The notes: generated from the letters alone by a model not told the origin. Positions 24,984 through 33,517 are shown, numbered from the stretch's first letter. The stretch: DNA of 59,097 bases from Lentisphaeria bacterium (GCA_017507125.1 JAFWBQ010000078.1:1-59097); one strand, 5' to 3'. Made by a program: numbers and translations.

Positions 24984-25875
24984 AACACAGCTGTTCCCCC
25001 GTGACGGGATGCCGGAACACAAGTTTGCTTGAGTGAAGAGCCTGGCAAGGCAGAATCAGTCTTGTCTTATCTTCATCGGTCAAAGAATCTGTTCGCAGTT
25101 TCAGAAAAAGATTTTCATCCACCCCGTAAAGTTTATCTCCAACGACCGGAAAACCACAAGAGAACATGGTCGCTCTGATTTGATGCATACGTCCTGTTTT
25201 TAAAACCGCTGCGGCAAGAGAAAAGCCGCCGCATTGCTCAAGGGAGAAAATTTCGGTCCAGCTCGACTCGATTTTCAGCGCTCCTGCAGGTGGACGCTCT
25301 CCCCGGGCAAATTTACGTTTTTTCCGTACGCTGCTTGCTGGATCATCAAAAAGGAATCCTCTGGCAGAGATCTTCTCCGGGATATTTCCATGTACCATAA
25401 CCATGTAAGTCTTGCTGATATCGTTCTGCATTTTAGCAAGTTTTGCTGCACATGAGGGATTTTTAGCGGCAATCAGCACTCCGGAAGTCTCACGGTCAAG
25501 ACGGTTGACAAGATGGATCTCTCCGAAGCGCTCTTTCAGCAGATACCAGAGAGTATTTTTGAAATAGGGCCCTGAAGGATGCACACAGAGATTACCGGGT
25601 TTGTCGACAACGAGCAACACATCATCTTCATAGAGTATTTTATACTCAAGTGAAGCAGGGGGCTCCTCGATATCCCCCGGACGGTACTCTATGACATCGT
25701 GGAGTTTGAGGATATATTCAGGAGGTACATTACCGCCGTTTACGGTAATTTCTCCGGAGCAAATCCTCTGCGCCCATTCTTCAGGAGAACGGTATGTAAA
25801 GCGACCGGCAAGATAATTTACAAGAGTCACTCCTTCGCCGTTCCAGGTGACGCCGGTTTTGATTATGCGCTCCAT
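24904..25875 (-). CDS. RluA-family 23S rRNA/tRNA pseudouridine synthase
   Basis: A 323-residue enzyme converting specific uridines to pseudouridine in RNA. An S4-like N-terminal region (residues about 15-70) is followed by the catalytic motif HLVNRLDRETSGVLI, in which the Asp is the nucleophile, and TGRMHQIRATMFSCGFPVVG. The target site cannot be assigned (RluC or RluD type). It is third in a minus-strand operon, starting one base after the transporter stop. The 80-bp convergent overlap with the DUF2079 gene includes the last 26 codons. Confidence 0.9.
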   Translation of the reverse strand: MERIIKTGVTWNGEGVTLVNYLAGRFTYRSPEEWAQRICSGEITVNGGNVPPEYILKLHDVIEYRPGDIEEPPASLEYKILYEDDVLLVVDKPGNLCVHPSGPYFKNTLWYLLKERFGEIHLVNRLDRETSGVLIAAKNPSCAAKLAKMQNDISKTYMVMVHGNIPEKISARGFLFDDPASSVRKKRKFARGERPPAGALKIESSWTEIFSLEQCGGFSLAAAVLKTGRMHQIRATMFSCGFPVVGDKLYGVDENLFLKLRTDSLTDEDKTRLILPCQALHSSKLVFRHPVTGEQLCFNSPCPENWRSPALPVWKTSLIPDAL

Positions 25876-25876
25876 A

Positions 25877-26725
25877 TTACTTCAACGCCAGAAGCAGAAT
25901 GGCTGCCACGCCGAAAACGATTCCGGCGACCTTGAATTTCTCAAGTTTTTCCTTGAGAAAGACAACACTTAAAAGCAAAGTTCCGAGGAAACTCATCTGT
26001 GCGATCGAAAGCACCACCCCGGCAGCGCCGGCCTGAAGAGACTTTGCCATAAAAAAGACGATTCCGGCAACAAAAAGTCCGGAAACAATACCGAATCCGA
26101 CAGTGGCCATGTCGGGCAATTTGATTTTACGATCCTTCAAGAGGGCATAGATCAGACCGCCGACGATCCAAAACAGTCCATTGATGAAGACCAGGGCGGG
26201 TTCTTCAACATCACAGCGGAAAGCCTGCTTGTATGACAGTCCCATACCGGCACGAAGCAAAGAAGCAGTAACGATCATGATCATTCCGGCAATGGAGGAC
26301 TTTTTTTTGCCGGACATAGCACTGAAGGAAAAGAGTACAATCGCCAGAACGGCTGCAGTTACTCCTGAGAGCTGCAGCGCGGTCAGGTGCTCATCGAAAA
26401 AAAACATTGCTCCCGGAACAACAAAAATCAGGTTCAAGCGATAGATCGTAGAGCAGATCCCGGCGGTAAGTTTTTCCATGGCTTCAATAAGCAGAACGTT
26501 ACCGGCAATGGAAAAAAATCCTGCTGCACATCCCCAGATAAGAGTATTATTCAAATTGGCTTCGATCGCTTTCATATCGACAGAAAAAGCCATAGTGATT
26601 GCAAGAATGACTCCTATGATGGAAAAGAAGAGACCTCTGGACATGGGACGGTCAGCGAAAAGCTTAAAAATGAAATCGTTGACCGCCGAACATCCGAGGC
26701 TGCAAAGTGCAAAAATGATCGCCAT
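25877..26725 (-). CDS. EamA-type (DMT superfamily) transporter
   Basis: A 282-residue membrane protein with about ten helices arranged as two EamA halves. Helix pairs such as AVLAIVLFSFSAM and AGVVLSIAQMSFLGTLLLSVVFLKEKLE are characteristic, the latter being the conserved end of the second half. It is likely a metabolite exporter; the substrate is unknown. It begins seven bases after the aminotransferase stop, so the two may act on related compounds (amino acids). Confidence 0.82.
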   Translation of the reverse strand: MAIIFALCSLGCSAVNDFIFKLFADRPMSRGLFFSIIGVILAITMAFSVDMKAIEANLNNTLIWGCAAGFFSIAGNVLLIEAMEKLTAGICSTIYRLNLIFVVPGAMFFFDEHLTALQLSGVTAAVLAIVLFSFSAMSGKKKSSIAGMIMIVTASLLRAGMGLSYKQAFRCDVEEPALVFINGLFWIVGGLIYALLKDRKIKLPDMATVGFGIVSGLFVAGIVFFMAKSLQAGAAGVVLSIAQMSFLGTLLLSVVFLKEKLEKFKVAGIVFGVAAILLLALK

Positions 26726-26731
26726 TTTTTC

Positions 26732-27916
26732 TTACCGCACCTTTTCGACCGCTTTTTTGAATCCTTCAGCGGAGCGCTCAATGATGGATTTATCAACACA
26801 GAAAGCAGTACGGAAATACCCGGGGGCACCGAATCCTCTGCCGGGAACGGCAAGGACACGCTCAGAAAGAAGCGCATCAATAAAAAGCTGTTCATCAGCG
26901 GTGGGGGATTTGGGGAAGAAATAGAATGCACCTTTGGGCATAAAGTATTCAATTCCGGCATTATCCAGAACTCTTGCCATGGAATCCCGACGTTCACGGT
27001 AGATGTTGAGATCGACTTGAGCGCTGATACATTTGGAAAGGATCTTCTGCCCCACGATGGGCGCATTGACAAAGCCCAGAATACGGTTGCAGAGGATCAG
27101 GGCGTTCATCACTTCATCTGCACCTTCAAAGTTACCGACAGCAATGTAACCGATACGTTCACCGGCAAGAGAAAGATTCTTGGAGCAAGAACCCATGATG
27201 ACCGGATGAGTGAACAGACCGAAGAAAGGCGGGATCTCTTCGCCGTCAAAGTTGAGAAAACGGTAAGGTTCATCTGAAATAACATAAATGGGACGACCGA
27301 ACTCTGCCTCAGCTTCTTTGATCACAGCGGCAACAGCTTTCAGTTCGCTCTCGGTATAAATGCGTCCGGTGGGATTGTTGGGAGAGTTCAGGATGATGGC
27401 GCGGGTGGAACTGTTGATGGCGCTTTTAAAAGCGGCAGCATCAAGTTTGAATCCCTCAAGAGTTGCCACAGGTTTCAGCTTGCCGCCGTAGTTCCCGGCA
27501 TAAAATCCATATTCTACAAAGTAAGGGGAGGGGCACAGCACTTCATCTCCGGCAGAAAGAACAGCTCTGAAGAAAACATTCAGGGCACCAGCCGCACCGC
27601 AACAGACGACAACATTGGAGCTTTCGATTTTCTGCTGCTGTTCAAAAGAGATCTGTTCTGCAAGCTGCTTACGCAATTCAGGAAATCCGGCATTGGGCAT
27701 ATATCCCATCGCAAAAGGCTGATCAGCAGAAGCGGCGATCTCAGCCAGTGCTTCTTTGACCTGCGGGGGAGGGGGAAGATCAGGATTTCCCAGACTGAAA
27801 TCGAAGACATTGTCAGCACCGTACTGTTTTTTGAGTTCAATTCCAGCCTCAAACATTCTCCGGATCATGGAGCTGTTGGCAAGATAACCTTTAATTTGTT
27901 CATTGATGTAGTCCAT
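26732..27916 (-). CDS. Pyridoxal-phosphate-dependent class I/II aminotransferase
   Basis: A 394-residue aminotransferase. Visible: DFSLGNPDLPPPP near the N-terminus, LNSPNNPTGRIY (PLP-phosphate/substrate pocket), VISDEPYRFLNF (Asp binding the pyridine nitrogen), and the Schiff-base lysine in MGSCSKNLSLAGERIGY. It resembles aspartate/aromatic aminotransferases of the I-gamma type, but the substrate is not certain. ATG 27916 with AAGGAT six bases upstream is chosen; the frame extends through the promoter region. A TGGAAA-17-TATAGT promoter is possible around 27990-27960. It heads the operon with the EamA transporter and pseudouridine synthase. Confidence 0.88.
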   Translation of the reverse strand: MDYINEQIKGYLANSSMIRRMFEAGIELKKQYGADNVFDFSLGNPDLPPPPQVKEALAEIAASADQPFAMGYMPNAGFPELRKQLAEQISFEQQQKIESSNVVVCCGAAGALNVFFRAVLSAGDEVLCPSPYFVEYGFYAGNYGGKLKPVATLEGFKLDAAAFKSAINSSTRAIILNSPNNPTGRIYTESELKAVAAVIKEAEAEFGRPIYVISDEPYRFLNFDGEEIPPFFGLFTHPVIMGSCSKNLSLAGERIGYIAVGNFEGADEVMNALILCNRILGFVNAPIVGQKILSKCISAQVDLNIYRERRDSMARVLDNAGIEYFMPKGAFYFFPKSPTADEQLFIDALLSERVLAVPGRGFGAPGYFRTAFCVDKSIIERSAEGFKKAVEKVR

Positions 27917-28122
27917 ATTTATATCCTTTATATTTATATTGTTTGTAATTACATTATATATACTATAGCACACAAGAGGACTTTTTTCCACAATCTTAAT
28001 ATTTTATTCCGTGGAAATCTTTGTTTTAAGAGATAAAAAAGCAAAAATTTTACAAAAATTAAGGAATTCTTAATAATAAGCACAATAAAACTAATTTCTA
28101 TTCCGTTATAAGGGCAGAAAGA

Positions 28123-28141
28123 GCGCGAAAGGAGATCGCGC
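28123..28141 (+). promoter_or_regulatory. Leader hairpin of the small secreted protein gene
   Basis: GCGCGA (28123-28128) pairs with TCGCGC (28136-28141) around loop AAGGAGA. The loop looks like a Shine-Dalgarno sequence but the real one (AAAGGA) lies after the hairpin. Confidence 0.5.
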
Positions 28142-28166
28142 AGTAAAGAAACGAAAGGAAAAGAAA

Positions 28167-28466
28167 ATGAAAGCAATGAAAATCGCACTGGTCATCGGAA
28201 TCACAGCAATTTGCACACTCCCCGCAATGGCAGCTCCTCACCATGGACACCATCACAGAGGGAATGACGGTTTAAGGCTCGCTGCCAACATTGTCGGCGT
28301 TGTCAGAAATGCATTGCAATTCCAAACGCCTCAGGTGGTGACACAACCGATTGTTGTCACGCCTCCCCCTGTCATTCATTGTCCGCCTCCCCGTCACCAT
28401 CATCGCCCGTTACCGCCGCCTCCCCCGCCGCGCCATGGGCATCACAAAGGGCATGGCAGAAGGTAA
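28167..28466 (+). CDS. Small secreted His/Pro-rich protein
   Basis: A 99-residue protein with a signal peptide (MKAMKIALVIGITAICTLPA, cut after AMA). The mature part starts PHHGHHHRG and ends with Pro runs and HGHHKGHGRR; it holds about 17 His and many Pro, with one Cys. It may bind metal ions in the periplasm or envelope, or be a structural low-complexity protein; no family is recognised. AAAGGA sits seven bases before ATG 28167 and a strong terminator follows, which supports it as a real monocistronic gene. Confidence 0.75.
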   Translation: MKAMKIALVIGITAICTLPAMAAPHHGHHHRGNDGLRLAANIVGVVRNALQFQTPQVVTQPIVVTPPPVIHCPPPRHHHRPLPPPPPPRHGHHKGHGRR

Positions 28467-28475
28467 TGCCCCCGC

Positions 28476-28521
28476 TCCCGGCCCCACCGAAACGATAACT
28501 TTCAGGGACCGGGATTTTTTT
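28476..28521 (+). terminator. Terminator of the His/Pro-rich protein gene
   Basis: TCCCGG plus CCC (28476-28485) pair with GGG plus CCGGGA (28505-28514), each with one bulged base, followed by seven T. Confidence 0.8.
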
Positions 28522-29137
28522 ATTCCTCAGAATTCCAGTAGGGAAGGGGGGGAATAATCACTTCAAAAAATCAATATCTTCAGCAAACAATCAAGAACCT
28601 CCAAGTGCTTCACATCTGATTTTGCACATTCTGTTATGTCCCGCTTCCGGAACACAAATTATGCTTGGGCTTTTTACTTTCCGGCTTTTCAACAGCTCTC
28701 CGCCAAAGCTCTCTTTCCACAATCCCCACCCGACACCGTCTGCTATTACCTCGATCTGCGTCTGCTTGCAACACTGGTCATAAAAAACACGTTAACCAGC
28801 GTTAAATCCATCATCAAGTTATTAACAACGCGCATCAACAGACTTGCAACATATTTATCATAAACACTTTACAATTCACACACCCATGTCAACAACTATG
28901 TTTAACTTAACATAACATACATTATGCGACATTATACATATATGCAAAAAACGCTCAGAAACGCCCTTGTAAGGAGGTTTGACTTTCTCCGGGTCTAAAT
29001 ATGAACCAATAAAGCCCTGCCCTCAACAGGGCTGAAATGCGGAAAATCAAAGGGTGCGCTAAATCAAAAAAAGGAATAAATAAATAAAGCTCGCGCGCGC
29101 GTGGCAAAAAAAAAGGGAAAAATCATTGATATTTGAT
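28522..29137. other. Long non-coding stretch
   Basis: About 600 bp with no supported gene. It holds an AT-rich part (about 28780-28945) with several GTTAA/TTAAC words, a perfect anti-Shine-Dalgarno complement TAAGGAGGT at 28970-28978 not followed by a good start, a perfect 7-bp hairpin at 29013-29033, and an alternating CG tract at about 29091-29102. A 19-codon reading frame (28942-28998) is present without a ribosome binding site. No tRNA is visible. Confidence 0.6.
29013..29033. other. Perfect 7-bp inverted repeat
   Basis: AGCCCTG (29013-29019) and CAGGGCT (29027-29033) separated by CCCTCAA. No T-run follows, so it is not a typical terminator. Confidence 0.6.
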
Positions 29138-29166
29138 TTGGCATTTCCTCAATACGATGTTATATT
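29138..29166 (+). promoter_or_regulatory. Promoter of the PfkB kinase gene
   Basis: TTGGCA (29138-29143), 17-bp spacer, TATATT (29161-29166), 45 bases before the ATG. Confidence 0.8.
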
Positions 29167-29211
29167 AAGGCAAGTCCGTTTTTCAAGACTAATTAAAAGG
29201 AAACCAAGAAA

Positions 29212-30291
29212 ATGTCTCTGGAACTCAAAAAAGATGCAAAGTATGCTCTGCTGGTCCCTACCAGCATGGGTATCCGTCTCACCCCTGTTGATGCTCAGCC
29301 CTTCCACTGCAGCGATATGTTCAAGATGCAGGTCACCAGTGCTGAAACCAACGTGGCAAGTGTTGTCTCTTATCTCGGTCTGCCTGTCAAGGTTCTGACC
29401 GCCTTCGTTAAAGGCAGCCCCGTTGCCCGCATGATCAAAGACAATCTCGCCAGCCGTCACATGGACTATGAAGGTCCTGAATTTGAACAGGGCGGCCCCT
29501 GGGGATTCCGTCACCAGTTCAACCTTGCTGACAGCGGTTACGGCAGCCGCGGTCCCCGCGTTCAGAACGACCGCGCCGGTGAAGTCGGCCGTATGCTCAA
29601 CGTCAAGGATTTCGACCTTGATCGTATCTTCGGTCAGGAAGGTGTTCAGATCGTCCATCTTTCCGGTTTGATCGCCGCCCTTTCCCCTGATACCAGCCGT
29701 TTCTGTCTGGAAATCGCCCGTGCCGCTAAGAAGTACGGCTCAAAAATCTCCTTTGACCTGAACTACCGCGCCTCTTTCTGGAAAGACCGTGAAGAGGAGC
29801 TTTCAGCCATCTTTGCTGAAATCGCCAGCCTTGCTGACGTTCTGATCGGAAATGAAGAGGACTTCCAGCTCTGCCTGAAGATCCAGGGCCCCGAAGCCGG
29901 CGGCAAAGGAATCTCCGAAAAAATCGAAAACTTCAAGGAAATGGTCACTCGCGTCAAGGCCGCCTACCCCAACGCCTATGCTTTCGCCACCACCTTGCGT
30001 CAGGTCGTCAATACCAACTGCCATCTCTGGGGTGCCATCACCAACATCAACGGCGAATGGTCTGTTGTTGAGCCCCGCGAGATCCACGTTCTCGACCGTA
30101 TCGGCGGCGGTGACGGATTTGTGGGAGGATTCCTCTACTCCATCCTCAAGGGATGGGAACCTGAAAAGTGGATCCAGTTCGGTTGGGCCACCGGTGCCCT
30201 TGCCACCACCCATCTGACCGACTACGGACAGCCCGCTGATGAAGAACAGGTTTGGAGCATCTGGGCCGGTAACGCCCGCGTCAAACGCTGA
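29212..30291 (+). CDS. PfkB-family sugar kinase (2-keto-3-deoxygluconate kinase-like)
   Basis: A 359-residue ribokinase-family protein. The C-terminal signature DRIGGGDGFVGGFLYSIL contains the catalytic Asp and anion hole of PfkB kinases, in a form typical of KDG kinases; ISFDLNYRASFW in the middle also fits. The likely reaction is 2-keto-3-deoxygluconate to its 6-phosphate, but another keto-sugar acid is possible. Codon use is strongly biased (CGT/CGC, CTG, GGT/GGC), suggesting high expression, and the gene has its own good promoter and terminator. SD-like AAAGGA lies upstream of ATG 29212. Confidence 0.85.
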   Translation: MSLELKKDAKYALLVPTSMGIRLTPVDAQPFHCSDMFKMQVTSAETNVASVVSYLGLPVKVLTAFVKGSPVARMIKDNLASRHMDYEGPEFEQGGPWGFRHQFNLADSGYGSRGPRVQNDRAGEVGRMLNVKDFDLDRIFGQEGVQIVHLSGLIAALSPDTSRFCLEIARAAKKYGSKISFDLNYRASFWKDREEELSAIFAEIASLADVLIGNEEDFQLCLKIQGPEAGGKGISEKIENFKEMVTRVKAAYPNAYAFATTLRQVVNTNCHLWGAITNINGEWSVVEPREIHVLDRIGGGDGFVGGFLYSILKGWEPEKWIQFGWATGALATTHLTDYGQPADEEQVWSIWAGNARVKR

Positions 30292-30349
30292 AAAATCTCC
30301 CCTCCCCTGTTCTCTTTTTCCTTGAGGGCAGGAATTCAGGAGAAAATAG

Positions 30350-30385
30350 AATCCCCGGAAAACCATTGGAATTCCGGGGATTTTT
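30350..30385. terminator. Bidirectional terminator between the PfkB kinase and an SGNH hydrolase gene
   Basis: AATCCCCGGAA (30350-30360) pairs with TTCCGGGGATT (30372-30382), followed by TTTC on the plus strand and a T-rich stretch on the minus strand. It separates two convergent genes. Confidence 0.85.
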
Positions 30386-30403
30386 CTATTTTGAACGGCT
30401 GTA

Positions 30404-31621
30404 TTATTTCTTGCCGGCAGCTTTGAAAATCGCCGCCGCCACAGCGTCTCCGAGAAGTTTGCGCTCAGCTTCACTGCCAAAGTGAACATTATTGCCTTTG
30501 CGCCATTCATCAAAAACCTTTGAATTACGGACAACAGCATTCAAATCACAAACTGTTACCTGAGGATATTTTTTCAAGACAGGCTCAAGGATCTTATTAT
30601 AGACAAGGTCTTCATCTTTACGTCTGGCATAGGCACCATAGGAATTTCCGGGAACGGGAGTCGTTGTGCACCAGACAACTTTATAGTTCCTTGAAGTCAG
30701 ATATTTCAGAAGCCTGTCAATATTTTTGGCATAATCTTTGGGCTCCACCTGATGCCGGGGAGCAAATTTCTTTGTTGCGGGATCGGATTTCTGTTTGAGA
30801 TCATGAAGTCCGTGGTTGAGAACAACGACTGACCAGCGGCTCTTGGCTCCGGGAACATCCCCGAGCCAGAGGGGCAAAGCACGGCTGCCCCTGTTGCTGT
30901 CACCGGAGTTGCCATCAATACGTCTGCAATTCATCTTGCCGGCAAGAGCTTTTTTTAGAGCCTCTTCATAATTCATACTGATAGAGTCACCGACAACCAG
31001 AACGCTTGGCAGAGCCGGATCGAAGTTATCCTTGTCAGCGGCGAAAATAATATTGGCCCGGGAAATAAGAAATTTTTTTTCAGAAACTTTCCCGTAAACG
31101 CGCATTTTGCTCACACCGGGACGCAAATCCTCAATGGCTCCGTTTGAAAAAACAGTCACGGTTCCAGGCGCAGAAAAAGCGATCCTTTTACCGCCGAGCT
31201 CAATTTCCCCCCTGCCCTTTTTCAAAGGATAGACAGGCGCATAAACTTTCTGAGCTGAACGGAAACCAAAGCGTCCGTCGCGCTGGGCTTCTATCTCAAT
31301 CCTTCTGGTAGTAAAACGTTCTCCTTTTTTGATTTTTTCAGCATCTTTCGCAGAAAGGAAAATCCATCCCGGTGTTCCCGGCTTCAAAGAGAGGAACGGT
31401 ACGGATTTTTGAACTTGAAACCTTGTTCTCCGATTCCAATGGAGCGTATAGACACAATCTCCCTCATCTTTAACCGGGTCATAAGCCGTTTCTGCAATGA
31501 CTTTCATGCTCATCTGCTTCTTGTCCACCTCGTAGGCAATGGCATGCATCCCGCTGACAAAGTTGTTTGCAGCAAGGGTGGCTCCCAGGAAAAGAAACAT
31601 CCCTGACAATTTGATCTTCAT
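30404..31621 (-). CDS. Secreted SGNH/GDSL-family hydrolase
   Basis: A 405-residue protein with a signal peptide (MKIKLSGMFLFLGATLAANN). The N-terminal 200 residues are beta-rich, like a carbohydrate-binding or jelly-roll domain. The C-terminal half is an SGNH hydrolase: VVGDSISMNY (block I, Ser nucleophile), LNHGLHDLK in the place of block III, and NNVHF at block V, where the Asp of the usual DxxH appears as Asn. It may be a carbohydrate esterase acting on acetylated glycans. ATG 31621 with GGAG nine bases upstream is chosen; the frame is open further upstream into the ilvD terminator. Confidence 0.8.
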   Translation of the reverse strand: MKIKLSGMFLFLGATLAANNFVSGMHAIAYEVDKKQMSMKVIAETAYDPVKDEGDCVYTLHWNRRTRFQVQKSVPFLSLKPGTPGWIFLSAKDAEKIKKGERFTTRRIEIEAQRDGRFGFRSAQKVYAPVYPLKKGRGEIELGGKRIAFSAPGTVTVFSNGAIEDLRPGVSKMRVYGKVSEKKFLISRANIIFAADKDNFDPALPSVLVVGDSISMNYEEALKKALAGKMNCRRIDGNSGDSNRGSRALPLWLGDVPGAKSRWSVVVLNHGLHDLKQKSDPATKKFAPRHQVEPKDYAKNIDRLLKYLTSRNYKVVWCTTTPVPGNSYGAYARRKDEDLVYNKILEPVLKKYPQVTVCDLNAVVRNSKVFDEWRKGNNVHFGSEAERKLLGDAVAAAIFKAAGKK

Positions 31622-31642
31622 AGAACTTTTCTCCACTTGGTT

Positions 31643-31680
31643 AAAAAAAATCCCTGACCTTCCTCCAAAGAAAGTCAAGG
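31643..31680 (-). terminator. Strong terminator of ilvD
   Basis: On the minus strand a 13-bp stem (31680-31668 with 31664-31652, some G-U pairs) closes a 3-base loop and is followed by eight T (31650-31643). Confidence 0.88.
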
Positions 31681-31694
31681 AACAGGAAAATTAT

Positions 31695-33368
31695 TTACTT
31701 CAGTACGCCGCCAGAGTCTGCGTCAGTCGCATTACGGGAATAGCGGGCAAGATAGCCGGTCAGTTTTCTTACCGGAGCTTTCCAGAGTTTTCTGCGTTCA
31801 GCAAGCACATCATCCGCGACTTCAAGTTTCAAACTTCTGTTGGGAATGTCAATATCAATGATATCTCCCGGTTCAACCAGAGCAATGGTACCGCCGGAGG
31901 CTGCTTCCGGACTGACATGACCGATGCATGCACCATGGGTACCGCCGGAAAATCTGCCGTCAGTGATGAGAGCGACACTGTCTCCCAGTCCGCTGCCGAT
32001 AATATAACTTGTAGGGGCAAGCATTTCCTGCATTCCGGGACCGCCTTTAGGTCCTTCATAACGGATCACAACAACATCGCCGGCCTTTACTTTGCCGGCA
32101 AGGATACCTTCACATGCCTCTTCCTGACTTTCAAAGATAACAGCAGGTCCGCGATGAGTCAGCATTTTAGGATCAACTCCGGCAGCTTTGACCACTGAAC
32201 CGCGTTCTGCAAGATTTCCGAAAAGAATCGCAAGACCGCCGGACTTGCTGTAAGGAGCATCAAGAGTTTTGATGACATTACCATCAGGAGCCGGCGCATC
32301 AGCATAACTTTCTGCAAGGGTCTTCCCGGAAACTGTGGGAGCCGAACCGTCAAGAGCGCCGGGCAATTTGCCGATCTCTTTGAGGATCGCCATAATACCG
32401 CCCACATTATGAAGATCGATCATATGGAAAGTACTGGAGGGAGATATCTTACAGATATTAGGAGTTCTGCGGCTCACCTCGTCGATGAGTTTAAGATCCA
32501 GTTTTACTCCGGCTTCTGTTGCCACAGCAAGAGTGTGAAGCACTGTATTGGAACTGCCCCCCATAGCCATATCAAGGGCGAGGGCATTGAAAAAACTGCT
32601 TTCTGTAGCATACGCTCTGGCGGGCAGAGCTTCTGGATCCAGAGCCATTTCAACAACTCTTCTGGCAGCTTTCTTCCAAAATTCGATCCTTTCCTGAGAA
32701 GTGGCAGCGATGGTTCCGTTCCCCGGCAGCGCCAAACCGAGAGCTTCACAAAGACAGTTCATGCTGTTGGCAGTAAACATGCCGGAACATGAACCTGCCC
32801 CCGGACAGGCTCCACATTCAAGTTCAGTCAGCTGCTCTTCGGAAATACTGCCGGTCTTTTTTCCGGCGACCCCCTCAAAGACGCTGATAAGATCAGTTTC
32901 AGAGTTCGTGAAATCAAATTTTTTGCCCGGCAGCATAGGACCGCCGGAGGCAAAAATCGTGGGAACGTTCAACCGCATGGCACCCATCAGCATGCCGGGA
33001 ACGACTTTGTCGCAATTGGGAATACAAATCATAGCGTCAAAGGGGTGTGCCATTCCCATACTTTCCACGCTGTCGGCAATGATCTCACGGCTGGGGAGAG
33101 AATATTTCATTCCCTGATGCCCCATGGCAATTCCGTCACAGACGGCAATGGTGTTGAATTCGTAGGGGACTCCGCCGGCGGCGCGGATCTCATCACAAAT
33201 GATCTGCCCGACCTTGTTCAAATGACAGTGTCCGGGCGCAATATTAGTATACGAGTTGCAGACGCCGATAAAAGGACGCTTGATCTCCTCCTGTTTGATA
33301 CCGGTAGCATGCATCAGAGATCTGTGCGGAGCCCGTTCCAAGCCGGACTTCATTATATCACTTCTCAT
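31695..33368 (-). CDS. ilvD: Dihydroxy-acid dehydratase
   Basis: A 557-residue iron-sulfur dehydratase converting 2,3-dihydroxy-isovalerate and 2,3-dihydroxy-3-methylvalerate to 2-keto acids in valine/isoleucine synthesis. Cluster-region motifs IPNCDKVVPGMLMGA and CGACPGAGSCSGMFTANSMN and the start MRSDIMKSGLERAPHRSL are typical; length is exactly that of the family. ATG 33368 has AAAGGA nine bases upstream; the open frame upstream crosses the promoter. It is monocistronic with its own promoter, a 5'-terminal leader hairpin and a terminator. It is far from ilvB (55 kb side of the window). Confidence 0.96.
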   Translation of the reverse strand: MRSDIMKSGLERAPHRSLMHATGIKQEEIKRPFIGVCNSYTNIAPGHCHLNKVGQIICDEIRAAGGVPYEFNTIAVCDGIAMGHQGMKYSLPSREIIADSVESMGMAHPFDAMICIPNCDKVVPGMLMGAMRLNVPTIFASGGPMLPGKKFDFTNSETDLISVFEGVAGKKTGSISEEQLTELECGACPGAGSCSGMFTANSMNCLCEALGLALPGNGTIAATSQERIEFWKKAARRVVEMALDPEALPARAYATESSFFNALALDMAMGGSSNTVLHTLAVATEAGVKLDLKLIDEVSRRTPNICKISPSSTFHMIDLHNVGGIMAILKEIGKLPGALDGSAPTVSGKTLAESYADAPAPDGNVIKTLDAPYSKSGGLAILFGNLAERGSVVKAAGVDPKMLTHRGPAVIFESQEEACEGILAGKVKAGDVVVIRYEGPKGGPGMQEMLAPTSYIIGSGLGDSVALITDGRFSGGTHGACIGHVSPEAASGGTIALVEPGDIIDIDIPNRSLKLEVADDVLAERRKLWKAPVRKLTGYLARYSRNATDADSGGVLK

Positions 33369-33405
33369 ACAGTAAATTCCTTTACAAATAATAAATTCGT
33401 TTTTC

Positions 33406-33429
33406 AGGGAAAAAGGTAAGTTTTTCCCT
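33406..33429 (-). promoter_or_regulatory. 5'-terminal hairpin in the ilvD leader
   Basis: AGGGAAAAA (33429-33421 on the minus strand) pairs perfectly with TTTTTCCCT (33414-33406) around a six-base loop. The predicted transcription start is at about 33429, so the hairpin would begin at the first transcribed base. Confidence 0.7.
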
Positions 33430-33435
33430 TCATAT

Positions 33436-33464
33436 AATATAAGGCAGAAAGCGGGTTTTGTCAA
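33436..33464 (-). promoter_or_regulatory. Promoter of ilvD
   Basis: Minus-strand TTGACA (33464-33459), 17-bp spacer, TATATT (33441-33436). Divergent from the marR promoter 25 bp away. Confidence 0.85.
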
Positions 33465-33488
33465 GAGTCTGAAGCACCTAAAAATTAC

Positions 33489-33517
33489 TTGACATATCAA
33501 CAAAACTGTGCTATATT
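33489..33517 (+). promoter_or_regulatory. Promoter and possible operator of marR
   Basis: TTGACA (33489-33494), 17-bp spacer, TATATT (33512-33517). The -35 lies in a near-palindrome TTGACATATCAA (33489-33500), a form common for MarR-family operators, which would give autorepression. Confidence 0.8.

Noticed and set aside
28636..28863. 75-codon plus-strand frame in the long non-coding stretch
   Set aside because: No Shine-Dalgarno site, no similarity recognised, codon use unlike neighbours.
28780..28945. Replication origin with DnaA boxes
   Set aside because: AT-rich, but no clear TTATNCACA boxes and no dnaA, dnaN or related gene nearby.
28942..28998. 19-codon frame with a basic product
   Set aside because: No ribosome binding site before it; the only strong SD-like sequence lies inside it.
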